Part shown: in pieces, positions 35,046 to 44,020 of the stretch
Layout of the letters: each line of letters starts with the position of its first letter
How positions within the stretch are numbered: position 1 is the stretch's first letter
Assembly: GCF_001830555.1 (NCBI RefSeq)
Contig: NZ_MIAM01000017.1
Location: forward strand, 674-64,673
Reading direction: 5' to 3'
DNA: 64,000 nt
From: Sphingopyxis sp. RIFCSPHIGHO2_12_FULL_65_19
GTDB lineage: Bacteria; Pseudomonadota; Alphaproteobacteria; Sphingomonadales; Sphingomonadaceae
Position numbers and translations under genes: made by a program
Notes under the pieces: model-generated
What the model was told of the DNA's origin: nothing
The model's database searches: none
The model's input: the letters and a program-made list of their open reading frames with translations, nothing else

Positions 35046-36263
35046 ATGCGCGCCGTTACCTGGCAGGGACGCCACAAGATCAGTGTCGAAACCGTTCCCG
35101 ATCCCGAAATCGTCAACCCGCGCGATGCGATCATCCGCGTGACCTCGACCGCGATCTGCGGCTCGGACCTTCATCTTTACGACGGCTATATTCCGGGCAT
35201 GCGCGCGGGCGATATCGTCGGCCACGAATTCATGGGTGAAGTGGTCGAGACCGGCGCATCCTCGACGCTGCATCGGGGCCAGCGCGTCGTCGTGCCTTTC
35301 ACGATCAGCTGCGGGCAATGCTTCTTCTGCGAGAAGCAGCAATATAGCGCCTGCGACAACAGCAACCCGTCCGAGACGCGCGATGCATCCGAGCTGATGA
35401 TGGGTCATGCGATGGGCGGGGCGTTCGGATATGCGCATCTCACCGGCGGCTACGCCGGCGGGCAGGCCGAATATGTCCGCATTCCCTATTCGGATGTCGG
35501 GCCGGTGGTCATTCCCGACGGCCTTGCCGACGACGACGTGCTCTTCCTCTCGGATATCTTGCCGACGGGTTGGCAGGCGGCGGTCAACGCCGACATCGAG
35601 CCCGGCGACACCGTCGCGGTCTGGGGCTGCGGCCCTGTCGGCCTGTTCACGATCCAGTCGGCGCTGCTGCTTGGCGCCGGGCGCGTGATCGCAATCGATC
35701 ACTTTCCGACGCGCCTCGCGCTCGCAAAGAAATATGGTGCAGAGATCCTCGACTATACGAAGGTCGATGTTCGCGAGGCGCTCGCCGAAATGACCGGCGG
35801 CATCGGGCCTGACGCCTGCATCGACTGCGTCGGCATGGAAAGCCACGGGTTCACGGTCGACAACATCCTCGACCAGGTGAAGGTCAAGCTGCTCTCGTCC
35901 ACCGAGCGCATCCACGCCTTGCGCCAGGCGATCCTTGCGTGCCGCAAGGGCGGCCGCCTTTCGATTCCCGGGGTTTACGGCGGTTTCGCCGACAAATTCC
36001 CGCTGGGCCAGCTCATGGAGAAGGGCCTCACCGTCAAGAGCGGTCAGACGCATGTCCAGCGCTATTCGGGCGAGCTTCTCGACATGATCCAGGCCGGCAA
36101 GTTCGACACCGTCTCGCTCATCTCGCATCACGCATCGCTCGAGGACGCCGCCGACATGTACCGGCACTGGCACGACGAGCAGGACCTCTACACGAAGATC
36201 GTGCTCAAGCCCGGCCTCGCAAAGGGGGCCGTGTCGGCCCTGCAGGAGATGGAACATGCCTGA
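35046..36263 (+). CDS. Zinc-dependent alcohol dehydrogenase (formaldehyde-dehydrogenase-like)
   Basis: 405-residue medium-chain dehydrogenase. Catalytic zinc ligands Cys38 and His60-Glu61 are present and the structural zinc lobe shows Cys89, Cys92, Cys95 and Cys103. The Rossmann motif is WGCGPVG. The length and a 30-residue insertion after the lobe place it with glutathione-independent formaldehyde dehydrogenase-like enzymes; the substrate is uncertain. ATG 35046 follows AAGGAGAAGG. The stop overlaps the SDR gene start by 8 bp. Confidence 0.9.
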   Translation: MRAVTWQGRHKISVETVPDPEIVNPRDAIIRVTSTAICGSDLHLYDGYIPGMRAGDIVGHEFMGEVVETGASSTLHRGQRVVVPFTISCGQCFFCEKQQYSACDNSNPSETRDASELMMGHAMGGAFGYAHLTGGYAGGQAEYVRIPYSDVGPVVIPDGLADDDVLFLSDILPTGWQAAVNADIEPGDTVAVWGCGPVGLFTIQSALLLGAGRVIAIDHFPTRLALAKKYGAEILDYTKVDVREALAEMTGGIGPDACIDCVGMESHGFTVDNILDQVKVKLLSSTERIHALRQAILACRKGGRLSIPGVYGGFADKFPLGQLMEKGLTVKSGQTHVQRYSGELLDMIQAGKFDTVSLISHHASLEDAADMYRHWHDEQDLYTKIVLKPGLAKGAVSALQEMEHA

Positions 36264-37038
36264 TCGCAAACTCGCTGTCGTCACCGGCGCCTCGAGCGGC
36301 ATCGGCCGAGAGATCGCCCTACTCGCGGCGAAGGATGGTTACGACCTCATCGTCGCGGCCGACGAGCCGCTCGTCGATGCTGCCGCAGGTCTTCTTGCAA
36401 AGGGCGTCGAGGTTGAGACGGTCGAAGCCGATCTGGCGACCCCAGCCGGCGTCGAACGCCTTCTCGCCGCTGCGGGCGGCAGGCCGATCGACATTCTCGT
36501 CGCGAACGCAGGTCACGGCCTCGGTCGCGGTTTTCTAGACCAGCCCGTCGACGCGTGGCGTCACGTCATCGACACCAATATCACCGGCACGCTGCTGCTG
36601 CTCCAGCCGGTCCTGAAGGCGATGGTCGCGCGCGGCGAAGGCAAGGTACTGATCACCGGCTCGATCGCCGGTCATCTCGCCGGCTCTTTTCAGGCGGTGT
36701 ATAACGGCACCAAGGCCTTCGTCGACAGTTTCGCCGCGGCGATCGGCAACGAATTGAAGGACAGCGGCGTCACCATCACCTGTCTCAAACCCGGCGCGAC
36801 CGAGACGCGCTTTTTCGAGCGGGCCGGCATGCTCGACACGAAGGTCGGGCAATCAGAAAAGGACGATCCCGCCGATGTGGCGAAAACCGGATGGGATGCG
36901 CTCCTCGCGGGGGAGCATGCGGTCGTTCACGGGTTCAAGAACAAGGCGCAGGTCCTCGCATCGGGCGTTCTCAGCGAAGCGGCGACAGCCGAGATGCACC
37001 GGAAGCAAGCCGAGCCGGGGTCGGGAAAGCAAGGCTGA
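36256..37038 (+). CDS. Short-chain dehydrogenase/reductase
   Basis: 260 residues with TGASSGIG (residues 10-17), NAG (about 83-85), and catalytic Ser plus YNGTK (about 139-155). Its cofactor-binding start after RKLAVV is typical of NADP(H) SDRs of the DltE/YqjQ kind. It overlaps the zinc alcohol dehydrogenase gene by 8 bp, so the two oxidoreductases are co-translated; a common substrate chain is possible but not shown. Confidence 0.9.
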   Translation: MPDRKLAVVTGASSGIGREIALLAAKDGYDLIVAADEPLVDAAAGLLAKGVEVETVEADLATPAGVERLLAAAGGRPIDILVANAGHGLGRGFLDQPVDAWRHVIDTNITGTLLLLQPVLKAMVARGEGKVLITGSIAGHLAGSFQAVYNGTKAFVDSFAAAIGNELKDSGVTITCLKPGATETRFFERAGMLDTKVGQSEKDDPADVAKTGWDALLAGEHAVVHGFKNKAQVLASGVLSEAATAEMHRKQAEPGSGKQG

Positions 37039-37078
37039 TCTGGCCGATCCGGCCTCATTTGGTGAAGAGGAGACGATC

Positions 37079-37414
37079 ATGATCAATCGCAATGGCAGCA
37101 GGGGTGGGGGCTCCGCCGGCGACGGGTCGCTGCCGCAAGAGCCCGTGGAACGCCGGGAGAATGTCGGGACGACCGCGCCCGACCGCTATCCCGCCGGGGA
37201 GCGCGAGGCCGGCGACGTATCGGGCGCCGCCAACCGCGGCCATCGGCGCAGCACCGGCAGCGGTCCGGTCAGCGGAAGCGGTGCGGGTGCCGGCGGCAAG
37301 GGCAATGCCGAGGATTATGACAGCGACCCGCAAGGCGGCGGCGGGCGCGCCGCCGAACCCGATACGCCCCCGCCCGGCAAGGGGGCGGACGCGCCGGTTG
37401 GCGGGAGCCGTTAG
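37079..37414 (+). CDS. Glycine-rich low-complexity protein
   Basis: 111 residues from ATG 37079 with GAAGAGGAG upstream. Gly, Pro, Ser, Arg and Asp dominate and there is no hydrophobic core, so it should be disordered (GSGPVSGSGAGAGGKGNAED). Similar small hydrophilic proteins follow at 38878 and 61388. Function unknown; a protective hydrophilin role is possible. Confidence 0.68.
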   Translation: MINRNGSRGGGSAGDGSLPQEPVERRENVGTTAPDRYPAGEREAGDVSGAANRGHRRSTGSGPVSGSGAGAGGKGNAEDYDSDPQGGGGRAAEPDTPPPGKGADAPVGGSR

Positions 37415-37473
37415 GCCCTCGCGGCGGTCGGGCGGCGCGGCGCAATCGCTGTGGAAGCGCTGTACCCGCCGGT

Positions 37474-38052
37474 TCACTCGATCCGGTAGTCAATCGGCTT
37501 GAAGCTGCCGCCGCAGCTGTCGTAGGCCGAGCAGGCGGTGAGCCCGACGATCAGGTCGTCGAGCGCGCGAAGCCGGATGAAGTCGCCGGCCTTCGTCGTC
37601 GGCGGAAGGACGCGGATCTTGCCGTCGCTGCCGACCGGCACATTCATGAACAGGTTGAACGCGACGGGAATGGCGTCGGCAGCAATCCCATATGGCTCGA
37701 GCGCTTCGGCAAGATTGCCGAAGCAGCCGCGATGAACGGGCTTGTCGGCGTAGAAATGGCGAAACGTCGCCTCGCTGCATGGCGTCAGCAGGAAATCATG
37801 CACCCCGCAGCTGTCCTCGACGATCTCGAGCAATGCGTTTGAACGGTTCGACCACAGGCGGTTGCCGGTCGTCAGCCGGATCGTCTCTTCATAGTCGAAC
37901 GTTCGCCCGTTCGAGATCGCTTCGCGGGGATCGGCCGCACGAAACGCAAGAAGGTCGCCGACCTGGCCGCCCTCGGGGTCGGTCACGCAGAGAATCTTGT
38001 CCTTGGGAAGCGTGAAGGCAACGCCACTACGGGGCGCGATCCGGTCGTTCAT
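37474..38052 (-). CDS. Urea carboxylase-associated family (DUF1989) protein
   Basis: 192 residues from ATG 38052, which follows CAGGAG. The DUF1989 pattern is clear: GGQVGDLLAF, S-NGRTFDYEETIRLTTGNRLWSN, DSCGVHDFLLTPCSEATF and NLFMNVPV. Relatives sit beside urea carboxylase genes and include guanidine-metabolism enzyme subunits, but no urea carboxylase is nearby and this protein is shorter than many. Stand-alone copies have no settled function. Confidence 0.85.
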   Translation of the reverse strand: MNDRIAPRSGVAFTLPKDKILCVTDPEGGQVGDLLAFRAADPREAISNGRTFDYEETIRLTTGNRLWSNRSNALLEIVEDSCGVHDFLLTPCSEATFRHFYADKPVHRGCFGNLAEALEPYGIAADAIPVAFNLFMNVPVGSDGKIRVLPPTTKAGDFIRLRALDDLIVGLTACSAYDSCGGSFKPIDYRIE

Positions 38053-38136
38053 GGGAACTCCTGTACTGAAAGGGTGCGGCGGCTGGCGGCAAGGATGCGG
38101 TGCGGCGGTTCCCGGGAGGACGAGGGGCAGCAAGCG

Positions 38137-38166
38137 AAAGCCGCCGCGCATGGCGCGCGGCGGCTT
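38137..38166 (-). terminator. Strong hairpin between two minus-strand genes
   Basis: A 12-bp perfect stem AAGCCGCCGCGC/GCGCGCGGCGGCTT with loop ATG sits 24 bp after the DUF4142 gene stop. The T tract is short, so its role as terminator is likely but not certain. Confidence 0.65.
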
Positions 38167-38189
38167 CATGACACTGCTCCTGGCCTCTG

Positions 38190-38765
38190 TCAGGGTGCCA
38201 GCTTGCCGAGTTCGGCGCGGTGCGCCTCCACCACCGGAACGATCTCGGCCGCCGCCTGCTTGAGCTGGACTGCCTCGCCCGAGGCGGCATAGCCCTGATG
38301 AAGTGCCAGCGCCGAACCATGCGCGGTTTTCTGATGATCGAGATAGATTTTGTCGATCGCTGCGGCATCGGCCGCCTTGATGTCGGCAAGCATCTTCTCC
38401 TGGTCAGGTGCGAGCTTGGGTGCCGGCGCCTCGACCCCGGCGCTCGCGGCTGCCGCCTTCACTTTCGCGGTCGATTTGCCGTGGTTGTCGATCATCATCT
38501 CGGCAAAGGCCCTGACCTTTTCATCTTTCGATTTGGCGAGCAGGGCTTTCGACGATTCGATCTCCCAAAGGTCACCGGCGCCCGCCTGGGCAACATAGTC
38601 TGCGGTGCTAACGGCTGCCGCCGGCGTTGCGGCGGCCGGAGCGGGCTCCGGTGCCATAGCGGCGGTGTCGGCAGACGCGGCGGCTTGCTCCTCGTCGCGC
38701 GTATCGGGTCCGCCGCATCCCGCGACGATCGCGGCGATCGCCGCGGCTCCAATCCATGTCTTCAT
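38190..38765 (-). CDS. DUF4142 lipoprotein
   Basis: 191 residues from ATG 38765 (GAGGAGAG upstream). A lipoprotein signal peptide ends in IVAGC, so Cys is expected to be lipid-modified. An Ala/Pro/Thr-rich linker (about 25-60) leads to the DUF4142 helical domain with repeated DNHGKST and H-Q-x(2)-HG(S)ALALHQGYA His motifs, reminiscent of ferritin-like bundles. Cell-envelope protein of unknown function, common in stress loci of alphaproteobacteria. Confidence 0.85.
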   Translation of the reverse strand: MKTWIGAAAIAAIVAGCGGPDTRDEEQAAASADTAAMAPEPAPAAATPAAAVSTADYVAQAGAGDLWEIESSKALLAKSKDEKVRAFAEMMIDNHGKSTAKVKAAAASAGVEAPAPKLAPDQEKMLADIKAADAAAIDKIYLDHQKTAHGSALALHQGYAASGEAVQLKQAAAEIVPVVEAHRAELGKLAP

Positions 38766-38877
38766 CTTATCTCTCCTCAAACCATTTTCTGCGCGTCGGC
38801 TGGGCGGCGCTTTTCCGCATGCAAGACCGGGCCGCGGCGCGCGCGGCCCGGTCTTTCACCCGGGAAGCGGGAGGGGC

Positions 38878-39021
38878 TCAGCCGCGCTGTTTGCCCTGGT
38901 CCTTGCTTCCGGACTGCTTGCCGGCGCCCGACTGGCTTTTGCCGTCGTCCTGCTGCTGCTGACCGCCCTTGCCGGACGAGCTGCCCTGCTGCTTGCCGTC
39001 TTTCTTATCATTTTGTGCCAT
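38878..39021 (-). CDS. Very small Gln/Gly/Lys-rich hydrophilic protein
   Basis: 47 residues from ATG 39021 with AGGAGAAAGGA upstream to a TGA at 38878. The sequence is almost free of hydrophobic residues (MAQNDKKDGKQQGSSSGKGG, then QQQQDDGKSQSG), a hydrophilin-like composition. A second protein of the same style is at 61388. Such peptides are known to be produced under osmotic or desiccation stress in other organisms; here that is inference. Confidence 0.65.
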   Translation of the reverse strand: MAQNDKKDGKQQGSSSGKGGQQQQDDGKSQSGAGKQSGSKDQGKQRG

Positions 39022-39328
39022 GACGCATCCTTTCTCCTGATCCCGATCGGATCGAACAGGAAACCCCGCGCCTGTCCGGCTTGTTGCGTGAAAGAGGAGC
39101 CGGGTTGATCGAAGTTATACGCTTTTGGCGTGCGGCAACGGTCCGGGACGCCGTGCGTGTTCCGGCCGCCTTTCGCGATGGCGCGGCCGCGTGGCGGTGG
39201 GGCGAGGCGGGCAGGCGCGTTCGGCGCTTCGCCGGACTTATCATGCGTGCGGGAGGGCGGCGGCGCGGCGCCGGTGCGGCCAAAAAGGGCCCGGCGCGCG
39301 GCGCGGCTCGCAGTCGCCTGACGCACCT
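39022..39328. other. Intergenic region
   Basis: No gene supported. It contains TTGATCGAAGTTAT at 39105-39118, a weaker relative of the 21-bp element core, and GC-rich inverted-repeat sequence near 39260-39300. It should carry the promoter of the small gene at 39021. Confidence 0.45.
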
Positions 39329-40075
39329 TCAACCGAGGCAGGCGACGATCGCCTCGATCACCGCGATCGTCTCCCTGGGGTCGCGCACGCGCACCGTGTC
39401 GAGTCCTAGCAACTTCGCCGGATAGTCGTTGCCGCCCGGAAAGATCGCGTCGCCGATGAAGATCATGTCGCCGAGCGCGATTCCGCTCTCGGCGCTCAGC
39501 TTCTTGAGTCCATAGCCCTTGTCGACGCCCTCGCGCGTGACGTCGATCGACGTCGCGCCGCCCATGTTGATCGACAGGCCCGGGAGCCGCTCGCCGAGAT
39601 CCGCCTGGATGATCCGCCGCTTCGCGAAGTCGGGATCCCAGACTTCCTTGGCGGCGATCGGCGCCTGCTGGCCGAGCGCCGAGAAGGTGATCTGGCTGCC
39701 GCGGTCCTCGATGCGATCGCCCCAGACTTCCTCGGGAACGAACCCCGTCGCCTCGAGCGACGCGTCGAAGGCGGCGAGGATGCGCGCCTTTTCCTCGTCG
39801 CTGAACAGCTCGGCATAAAGCGGCGTCCAGCCGCCGCCGCGGTGGACGAAAAGCTTCGTGCCCGTCGTCGGCATTAGCCAGAGCCGGCCCCGATCGGCGT
39901 CTGCCGGAAGTCGGCTCGCGACCTGCTTGTCGAACTGCGGCCAGTCGCCGCCCGAAATCACCGCGACCTCGGCGACGCCCAGGAGCTTCGCGATCGCCGT
40001 GCCCATTTCGGGGGCGAGCGGCTGCTTGCTTTCCGCCAGGGTTCCATCGAGATCGAAGGCGACGAGTTTCTTCAT
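39329..40075 (-). CDS. HAD-IIB phosphatase, phosphomannomutase-like
   Basis: 248 residues from ATG 40075 (GAGGAGAC upstream). HAD motif I is FDLDGTL with Asp8 and Asp10; the cap contains GGATSIDVTREGVDKG and motif IV is IGDAIFPGGND. The order and the INMGGATSIDVT-GVDKG block resemble eukaryotic-type phosphomannomutases and sucrose/trehalose-phosphatases. If it interconverts mannose 6-phosphate and mannose 1-phosphate it could feed the mannoside genes at 19-29 kb, but that link is a guess. Confidence 0.8.
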   Translation of the reverse strand: MKKLVAFDLDGTLAESKQPLAPEMGTAIAKLLGVAEVAVISGGDWPQFDKQVASRLPADADRGRLWLMPTTGTKLFVHRGGGWTPLYAELFSDEEKARILAAFDASLEATGFVPEEVWGDRIEDRGSQITFSALGQQAPIAAKEVWDPDFAKRRIIQADLGERLPGLSINMGGATSIDVTREGVDKGYGLKKLSAESGIALGDMIFIGDAIFPGGNDYPAKLLGLDTVRVRDPRETIAVIEAIVACLG

Positions 40076-40370
40076 GATTGTCTCCTCTGTTCGCTGTCGC
40101 CGACGCTGAGCCGACAACGCATCCCAATCGCCTGAGGCCTTCCGAAGTTCCTGCGGGCACCTCGCCCCAACCTACCTCGCGGGCAAAATGTCAAAGGCGG
40201 GGCGACGAGCACGGCGGGAGCGGGCGTGGCGGGGACGGATGGCGGGCCGTCGTTGTCGGCATGCCGCGGCCGCGGCAAGGTCGGGGCCGCTCGCTGGGCG
40301 ACCCGCGAGCCTAACGCAACGAGTTCGGCTTTGGAGGCGTTAGCGTGTCGATGACGAGGAAAGCCATTCG
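40076..40370. other. Intergenic region between divergent HAD and phosphatase genes
   Basis: 295 bp without a supported gene; nothing distinctive seen. It should hold promoters for both flanking genes. Confidence 0.45.
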
Positions 40371-41132
40371 ATGACCCCGCGCTGGCCTTCGGTGCTCTGG
40401 GTGGTTCGCCACGGCCAAAGCGCCGGCAATGTCGCGCGCGATGCCGCCGACGCGGCGGGTGACCTGCGCATCGCGCTCGACCACCGCGATGTCGATGTGC
40501 CCCTCTCCGCGCTGGGCGAGCAACAGGCGCAGGCGCTCGGCGGCTGGTTCGCGGCGGGGGAGGAAGACGGCCGCCCCGAGATCATGCTCGCCTCGCCCTA
40601 TGTACGGGCCGTGCAGACCGCCGAAATCTTTCGCAGCGCGGGAGGCTGCGCGGCCGACGAGAAAATCTGCATCGACGAGCGGCTGCGCGAGAAGGAGTTC
40701 GGCATCCTCGATGGCCTCACGCGCCGCGGCATCGAGGTGGCGCATCCCGATCAGGCCGAATTCCGGCTGGCGCTCGGCAAATTCTATCACCGCCCGCCGG
40801 GCGGCGAAAGCTGGTGCGACGTGATTCTGCGCCTCCGCTCGCTCCTCGACACCGTCTCGCTCCATTATGGCGGGCGGCGCGTGATGATCGTCGCGCACCA
40901 GGTGGTCGTCCTTTGCCTGCGCACCATCATCGAAAATCTGGGGGAGGCCGAGATATTGGCGATCGACAGCGAGGGCGACGTCGCCAATTGCGCGATCACC
41001 GAATATCGTTTCGACGCGGACGTGGGCCGCGACGGCAACCTCGTCCTGTCGCGCTACAATGTGACTGCGCCGATGGAGGGCGAAGTCCCGGTCACCCGCG
41101 AACCCGATGCGATGGTGGCCGCGCGTGGCTGA
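40371..41132 (+). CDS. Histidine phosphatase family (phosphoglycerate-mutase-like) protein
   Basis: 253 residues. The catalytic RHG motif is at residues 13-15 (VVRHGQSAGN), followed by the second-half catalytic His in MIVAHQVV. Length and arrangement fit broad-specificity phosphatases rather than a glycolytic mutase. ATG 40371 follows GAGGAAAG. First gene of a plus-strand operon of four overlapping genes (phosphatase, NAD(P)HX dehydratase, MgtC, thioredoxin-reductase-like). Confidence 0.88.
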   Translation: MTPRWPSVLWVVRHGQSAGNVARDAADAAGDLRIALDHRDVDVPLSALGEQQAQALGGWFAAGEEDGRPEIMLASPYVRAVQTAEIFRSAGGCAADEKICIDERLREKEFGILDGLTRRGIEVAHPDQAEFRLALGKFYHRPPGGESWCDVILRLRSLLDTVSLHYGGRRVMIVAHQVVVLCLRTIIENLGEAEILAIDSEGDVANCAITEYRFDADVGRDGNLVLSRYNVTAPMEGEVPVTREPDAMVAARG

Positions 41133-42006
41133 GGCAACCCCGCTCGACACCGCCTGGCTCAAGGCGCATCCGCTTCCCGATCATCATGACAATGTCGACA
41201 AGAACGGCCGCGGCCGGGTTCTCGTGATCGGCGGTTGCCGCCGGGTGCCCGGCGGCATGCTGCTCACCGCCGAGGCGGCGTTCCGCGCCGGGGCGGGCAA
41301 GGTGACGATCGCGACGATCGCCTCGGCGGCGATCCCGATCGGCATCGCCTTTCCCGCCTGCGCCGTTGTCGCGCTCCCCGAAACCGAAGCGGGCGAGATT
41401 GCGCCCGAGGCGGCCGAACTGCTGCTCGCCGAGGTGGCGCTGCACGACGCCATCGTCTTCGGGCCCGCGATGATCGACGCCGACATCGTCCGGACCTTGC
41501 TCGAAGCCCTGCTGCCGGCGCTGCCCGGGGACATCTTCCTCCTCCTCGACGCCGTCGCGCTGCGCGCAGCGGCCGCACATTCGGATGCGATCCGGGCGCG
41601 CGCCGCGCACACAATCCTCACCCCGCACGAAGGCGAACTTGCCGCGATGCTCGATGTAGCGAAAGAGGAGGTCGCGAGCGACCCGCTCGCGTCGCTCGGC
41701 AAGGCCGCCGACCGCTTCGGCGCGGCGGTGATGGTCAAGGGCGCGACGAGCCATCTCATCGCCGAGGGGAGCTGCCTGGCTTATGCGGGCGGCGGGCTCG
41801 GGCTAGCGGTCAGCGGCTCGGGCGACGTGCTGGCCGGCCTCATCGCCGGTCTCGGCGCGCAAGGCCTCTCGCCCCTGCAGGCGTCCGCCTGGGGCATCTG
41901 GCTGCACGGCGAAGCGGGGCGGCGGCTCGGCGAAACCATGGGGCCGCTCGGCTATCTTGCGCGCGAGCTGCTGCCGCTCGTCCCGGGGCTGATGCGCGGT
42001 GTCTGA
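41107..42006 (+). CDS. ADP/ATP-dependent NAD(P)H-hydrate dehydratase
   Basis: 299 residues from ATG 41107; GTG 41125 is an equally possible start and gives about 293 residues. The YjeF C-terminal kinase-like fold is evident from GRVLVIGGCRRVPGGMLLTA-EAAFRAGAGKVTI and the dehydratase signature GSGDVLAGLIAGL. It repairs damaged NAD(P)H by removing water. The N-terminal epimerase domain found in E. coli NnrED is absent, so the epimerase must be elsewhere. Overlaps both neighbouring genes. Confidence 0.9.
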   Translation: MRWWPRVAEATPLDTAWLKAHPLPDHHDNVDKNGRGRVLVIGGCRRVPGGMLLTAEAAFRAGAGKVTIATIASAAIPIGIAFPACAVVALPETEAGEIAPEAAELLLAEVALHDAIVFGPAMIDADIVRTLLEALLPALPGDIFLLLDAVALRAAAAHSDAIRARAAHTILTPHEGELAAMLDVAKEEVASDPLASLGKAADRFGAAVMVKGATSHLIAEGSCLAYAGGGLGLAVSGSGDVLAGLIAGLGAQGLSPLQASAWGIWLHGEAGRRLGETMGPLGYLARELLPLVPGLMRGV

Positions 42007-42694
42007 GCTCGATCTCCTCGACCCCGATCTCCTGCTGCCGATCGCGGGCGCGGTCATCGCCGGCGCGATTATCGGCGGCGAGCGCGAATATCGCGCGAGC
42101 CCGGCGGGTCTGCGCACCCATATCCTCGTCGCGCTGTCCTGCTGTCTCCTCATGCTGTCGGCCGTTCACCAGATGGAATGGCTCACCGACACGCCGACCG
42201 AGGTCGTGCGCATCGATCCCGTGCGCATGGCGCATGGCGTGCTCACCGGGATCGGCTTCCTGTGCGGGGGCGTGATCTTTCGCGAGGGGCTCAATGTCCG
42301 CGGGCTCACCACCGCTGCATCGCTCTGGATGACCGCGACACTCGGCATCCTGTTCGGGGTCGGCTTCTACGAACTCGCCATCTTCGGCGGCGGCGCGACC
42401 TTCCTCGTGCTCGCTGCCGTCACCTGGACCGAGCGCCACGCGCCGCAGCGGCGCATCGCGCATATCACGCTCAACTATCGGGCGGGAACGAGCATCGCCT
42501 CGGCCGAGGTCATCGCCCTGCTCGGCGAACATGGCCTCAAGGCGATCACCGTCGAACAGCGCCGCGCCGGCGGCGCGCCCGGTTTTACCGCCATCGCCGC
42601 AGGCTATGGCGAGGAATGTGCCGATGCGCTGGCGGCGGCGCTCAGCGAGGACGATCGCATCGCCGCCTTCGACATCAGGCCGCAGCAGGGATGA
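41999..42694 (+). CDS. MgtC/SapB family membrane protein
   Basis: 231 residues from GTG 41999, overlapping the dehydratase stop by 8 bp. The N-terminal MgtC domain has about four to five membrane segments and the GGEREYRASPAGLRTHILVAL signature (with the conserved GxGFLCGG and RGLTTAASLW loop). A soluble ACT-like C-terminal domain (about 155-231) follows. Relatives help survival at low Mg2+ or inhibit ATP synthase in intracellular pathogens. The ATGA overlap couples it to the next gene. Confidence 0.92.
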   Translation: MSELDLLDPDLLLPIAGAVIAGAIIGGEREYRASPAGLRTHILVALSCCLLMLSAVHQMEWLTDTPTEVVRIDPVRMAHGVLTGIGFLCGGVIFREGLNVRGLTTAASLWMTATLGILFGVGFYELAIFGGGATFLVLAAVTWTERHAPQRRIAHITLNYRAGTSIASAEVIALLGEHGLKAITVEQRRAGGAPGFTAIAAGYGEECADALAAALSEDDRIAAFDIRPQQG

Positions 42695-43683
42695 AGGGTG
42701 GGGCCGGAACGGGCGCGGGCATGCCCGCTGGCCGCGACCCTTCGGGCGAGCCCGCTTATGATGCGCTCGTCATCGGCGCGGGACCCGCAGGGCTCACCGC
42801 CGCTCTCTATCTTGCGCGCTATCGCCGCCGCACCCTCGTGCTCCACGACGGACGCTCGCGCGCGCTTGGCGCGCCGATGGCCTGGAACGTGCCCGGATTT
42901 CCCGACGGAATATCGGGAGCCGATCTCGTCGCGCGGCTCACCGATCAGGCAGAGAGATACGGTGCCGAAATCGAATTGGCGCGCGTCGACTGTCTGTCCG
43001 CAGGCGCCGGCGGTGCCCCCTTCGCGGCGCGGCTCGAGGACGGCCGCCGCCTGTCGGCGCGCGGGCTCATTCTCGCGACCGGCGTCATCACCAACGAGGC
43101 GGTGCTCGCTAGCGGCGACCATGACGCCGCCGTCCGGAGCGGCGCGCTGCGCTACTGCCCGATCTGCGACGGATTTGAGCATCGCGGGCGCAAGATCGCC
43201 GTACTCGGGTCGGACCTTCACGGCGCCGCAGAGGCGATGTTCCTGAGGCAATATACCGACGATGTGACCCTCATCCCCAAGTGGCAGGTCGAGCTCACGC
43301 CCGCGCAGCGTGCCGAACTTCTGGCAAGCGACGTGCGGATCGAGGAGCGGCAGCTGCTTCGCCTCGCGCACCGGGACAGACGTATCGCGGTTCAGCTGGA
43401 GGGTGCGGAGGACGCGCTTTTCTTCGACACCCTCTATCCGGCGCTCGGGTCCGAACCGCGCAGCGAATTGCTGGCGGGGCTCGGTCTCCAAGGCGACGCC
43501 AATCGCTGCCTGCCCGCCGATGCCTTTGCCGAGCCCTTGATGCCCGGCGTCTACGGCGCCGGCGATGTTCTCGCCGGGCTCGACCAGATCAGCACCGCGA
43601 CGGGCCATGGCGCGGCGGCTGCGACGCGGCTTCACAACTGGCTGCGCCGTGTCGAAGGGCATGTAATGGCGGACCAGCACTGA
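42691..43683 (+). CDS. Thioredoxin-reductase-like NAD(P)/FAD oxidoreductase
   Basis: 330 residues from ATG 42691, in ATGA overlap with MgtC. FAD-binding GAGPAGL is near residues 29-35, the redox-active CPIC pair is Cys156/Cys159, and GDVLAGLDQIS near the C-terminus is the second FAD motif. The NADPH-binding GxGxxA motif is replaced by GSDLHGAAEA, weaker than usual, so cofactor use may differ from true TrxB. End of the four-gene operon. Confidence 0.85.
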   Translation: MKGGAGTGAGMPAGRDPSGEPAYDALVIGAGPAGLTAALYLARYRRRTLVLHDGRSRALGAPMAWNVPGFPDGISGADLVARLTDQAERYGAEIELARVDCLSAGAGGAPFAARLEDGRRLSARGLILATGVITNEAVLASGDHDAAVRSGALRYCPICDGFEHRGRKIAVLGSDLHGAAEAMFLRQYTDDVTLIPKWQVELTPAQRAELLASDVRIEERQLLRLAHRDRRIAVQLEGAEDALFFDTLYPALGSEPRSELLAGLGLQGDANRCLPADAFAEPLMPGVYGAGDVLAGLDQISTATGHGAAAATRLHNWLRRVEGHVMADQH

Positions 43684-44020
43684 AGGGCACGGGGCAGGCT
43701 ATCGCTTCGACGGATGCACGAAAGCTGCTCGGCCGGGCGCGTTCGGCCCACATGGTTGTTGGGCAAAACCTGCCTCGATGGATCTGGCGACGCGACGGGC
43801 GGATGGGGCGCTACCCGCCGCAGCGCGTGCAGGATTGATCTCGATCATCACGATTTTCGCGCCTTGGGCCCTGAAATCTGCTATGCAGAAGTGGCTGAGT
43901 CCCACCCTCATCGGCGTCTCTTGCGGCTGCCTGATTTTGCAGTCCGCCCTTTGCCTGAGGCGTTCCGATCGGTGCTGAGAGCAGGGTCGCGCTTGCTCCG
44001 GAACAGGAATGGAGCATGTC
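43684..44020. other. Leader region of the 44021 gene
   Basis: 337 bp with no supported gene. It contains the third copy of the 21-bp element (43835-43855) about 165 bp before the small gene. Nothing else notable. Confidence 0.5.
43835..43855 (+). promoter_or_regulatory. 21-bp element, copy 3 (upstream of 44021 gene)
   Basis: TTGATCTCGATCAT followed by CACGATT. This copy is nearest to a symmetric TTGAT-N4-ATCAA palindrome. See copies at 19401 and 31532. Confidence 0.5.
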
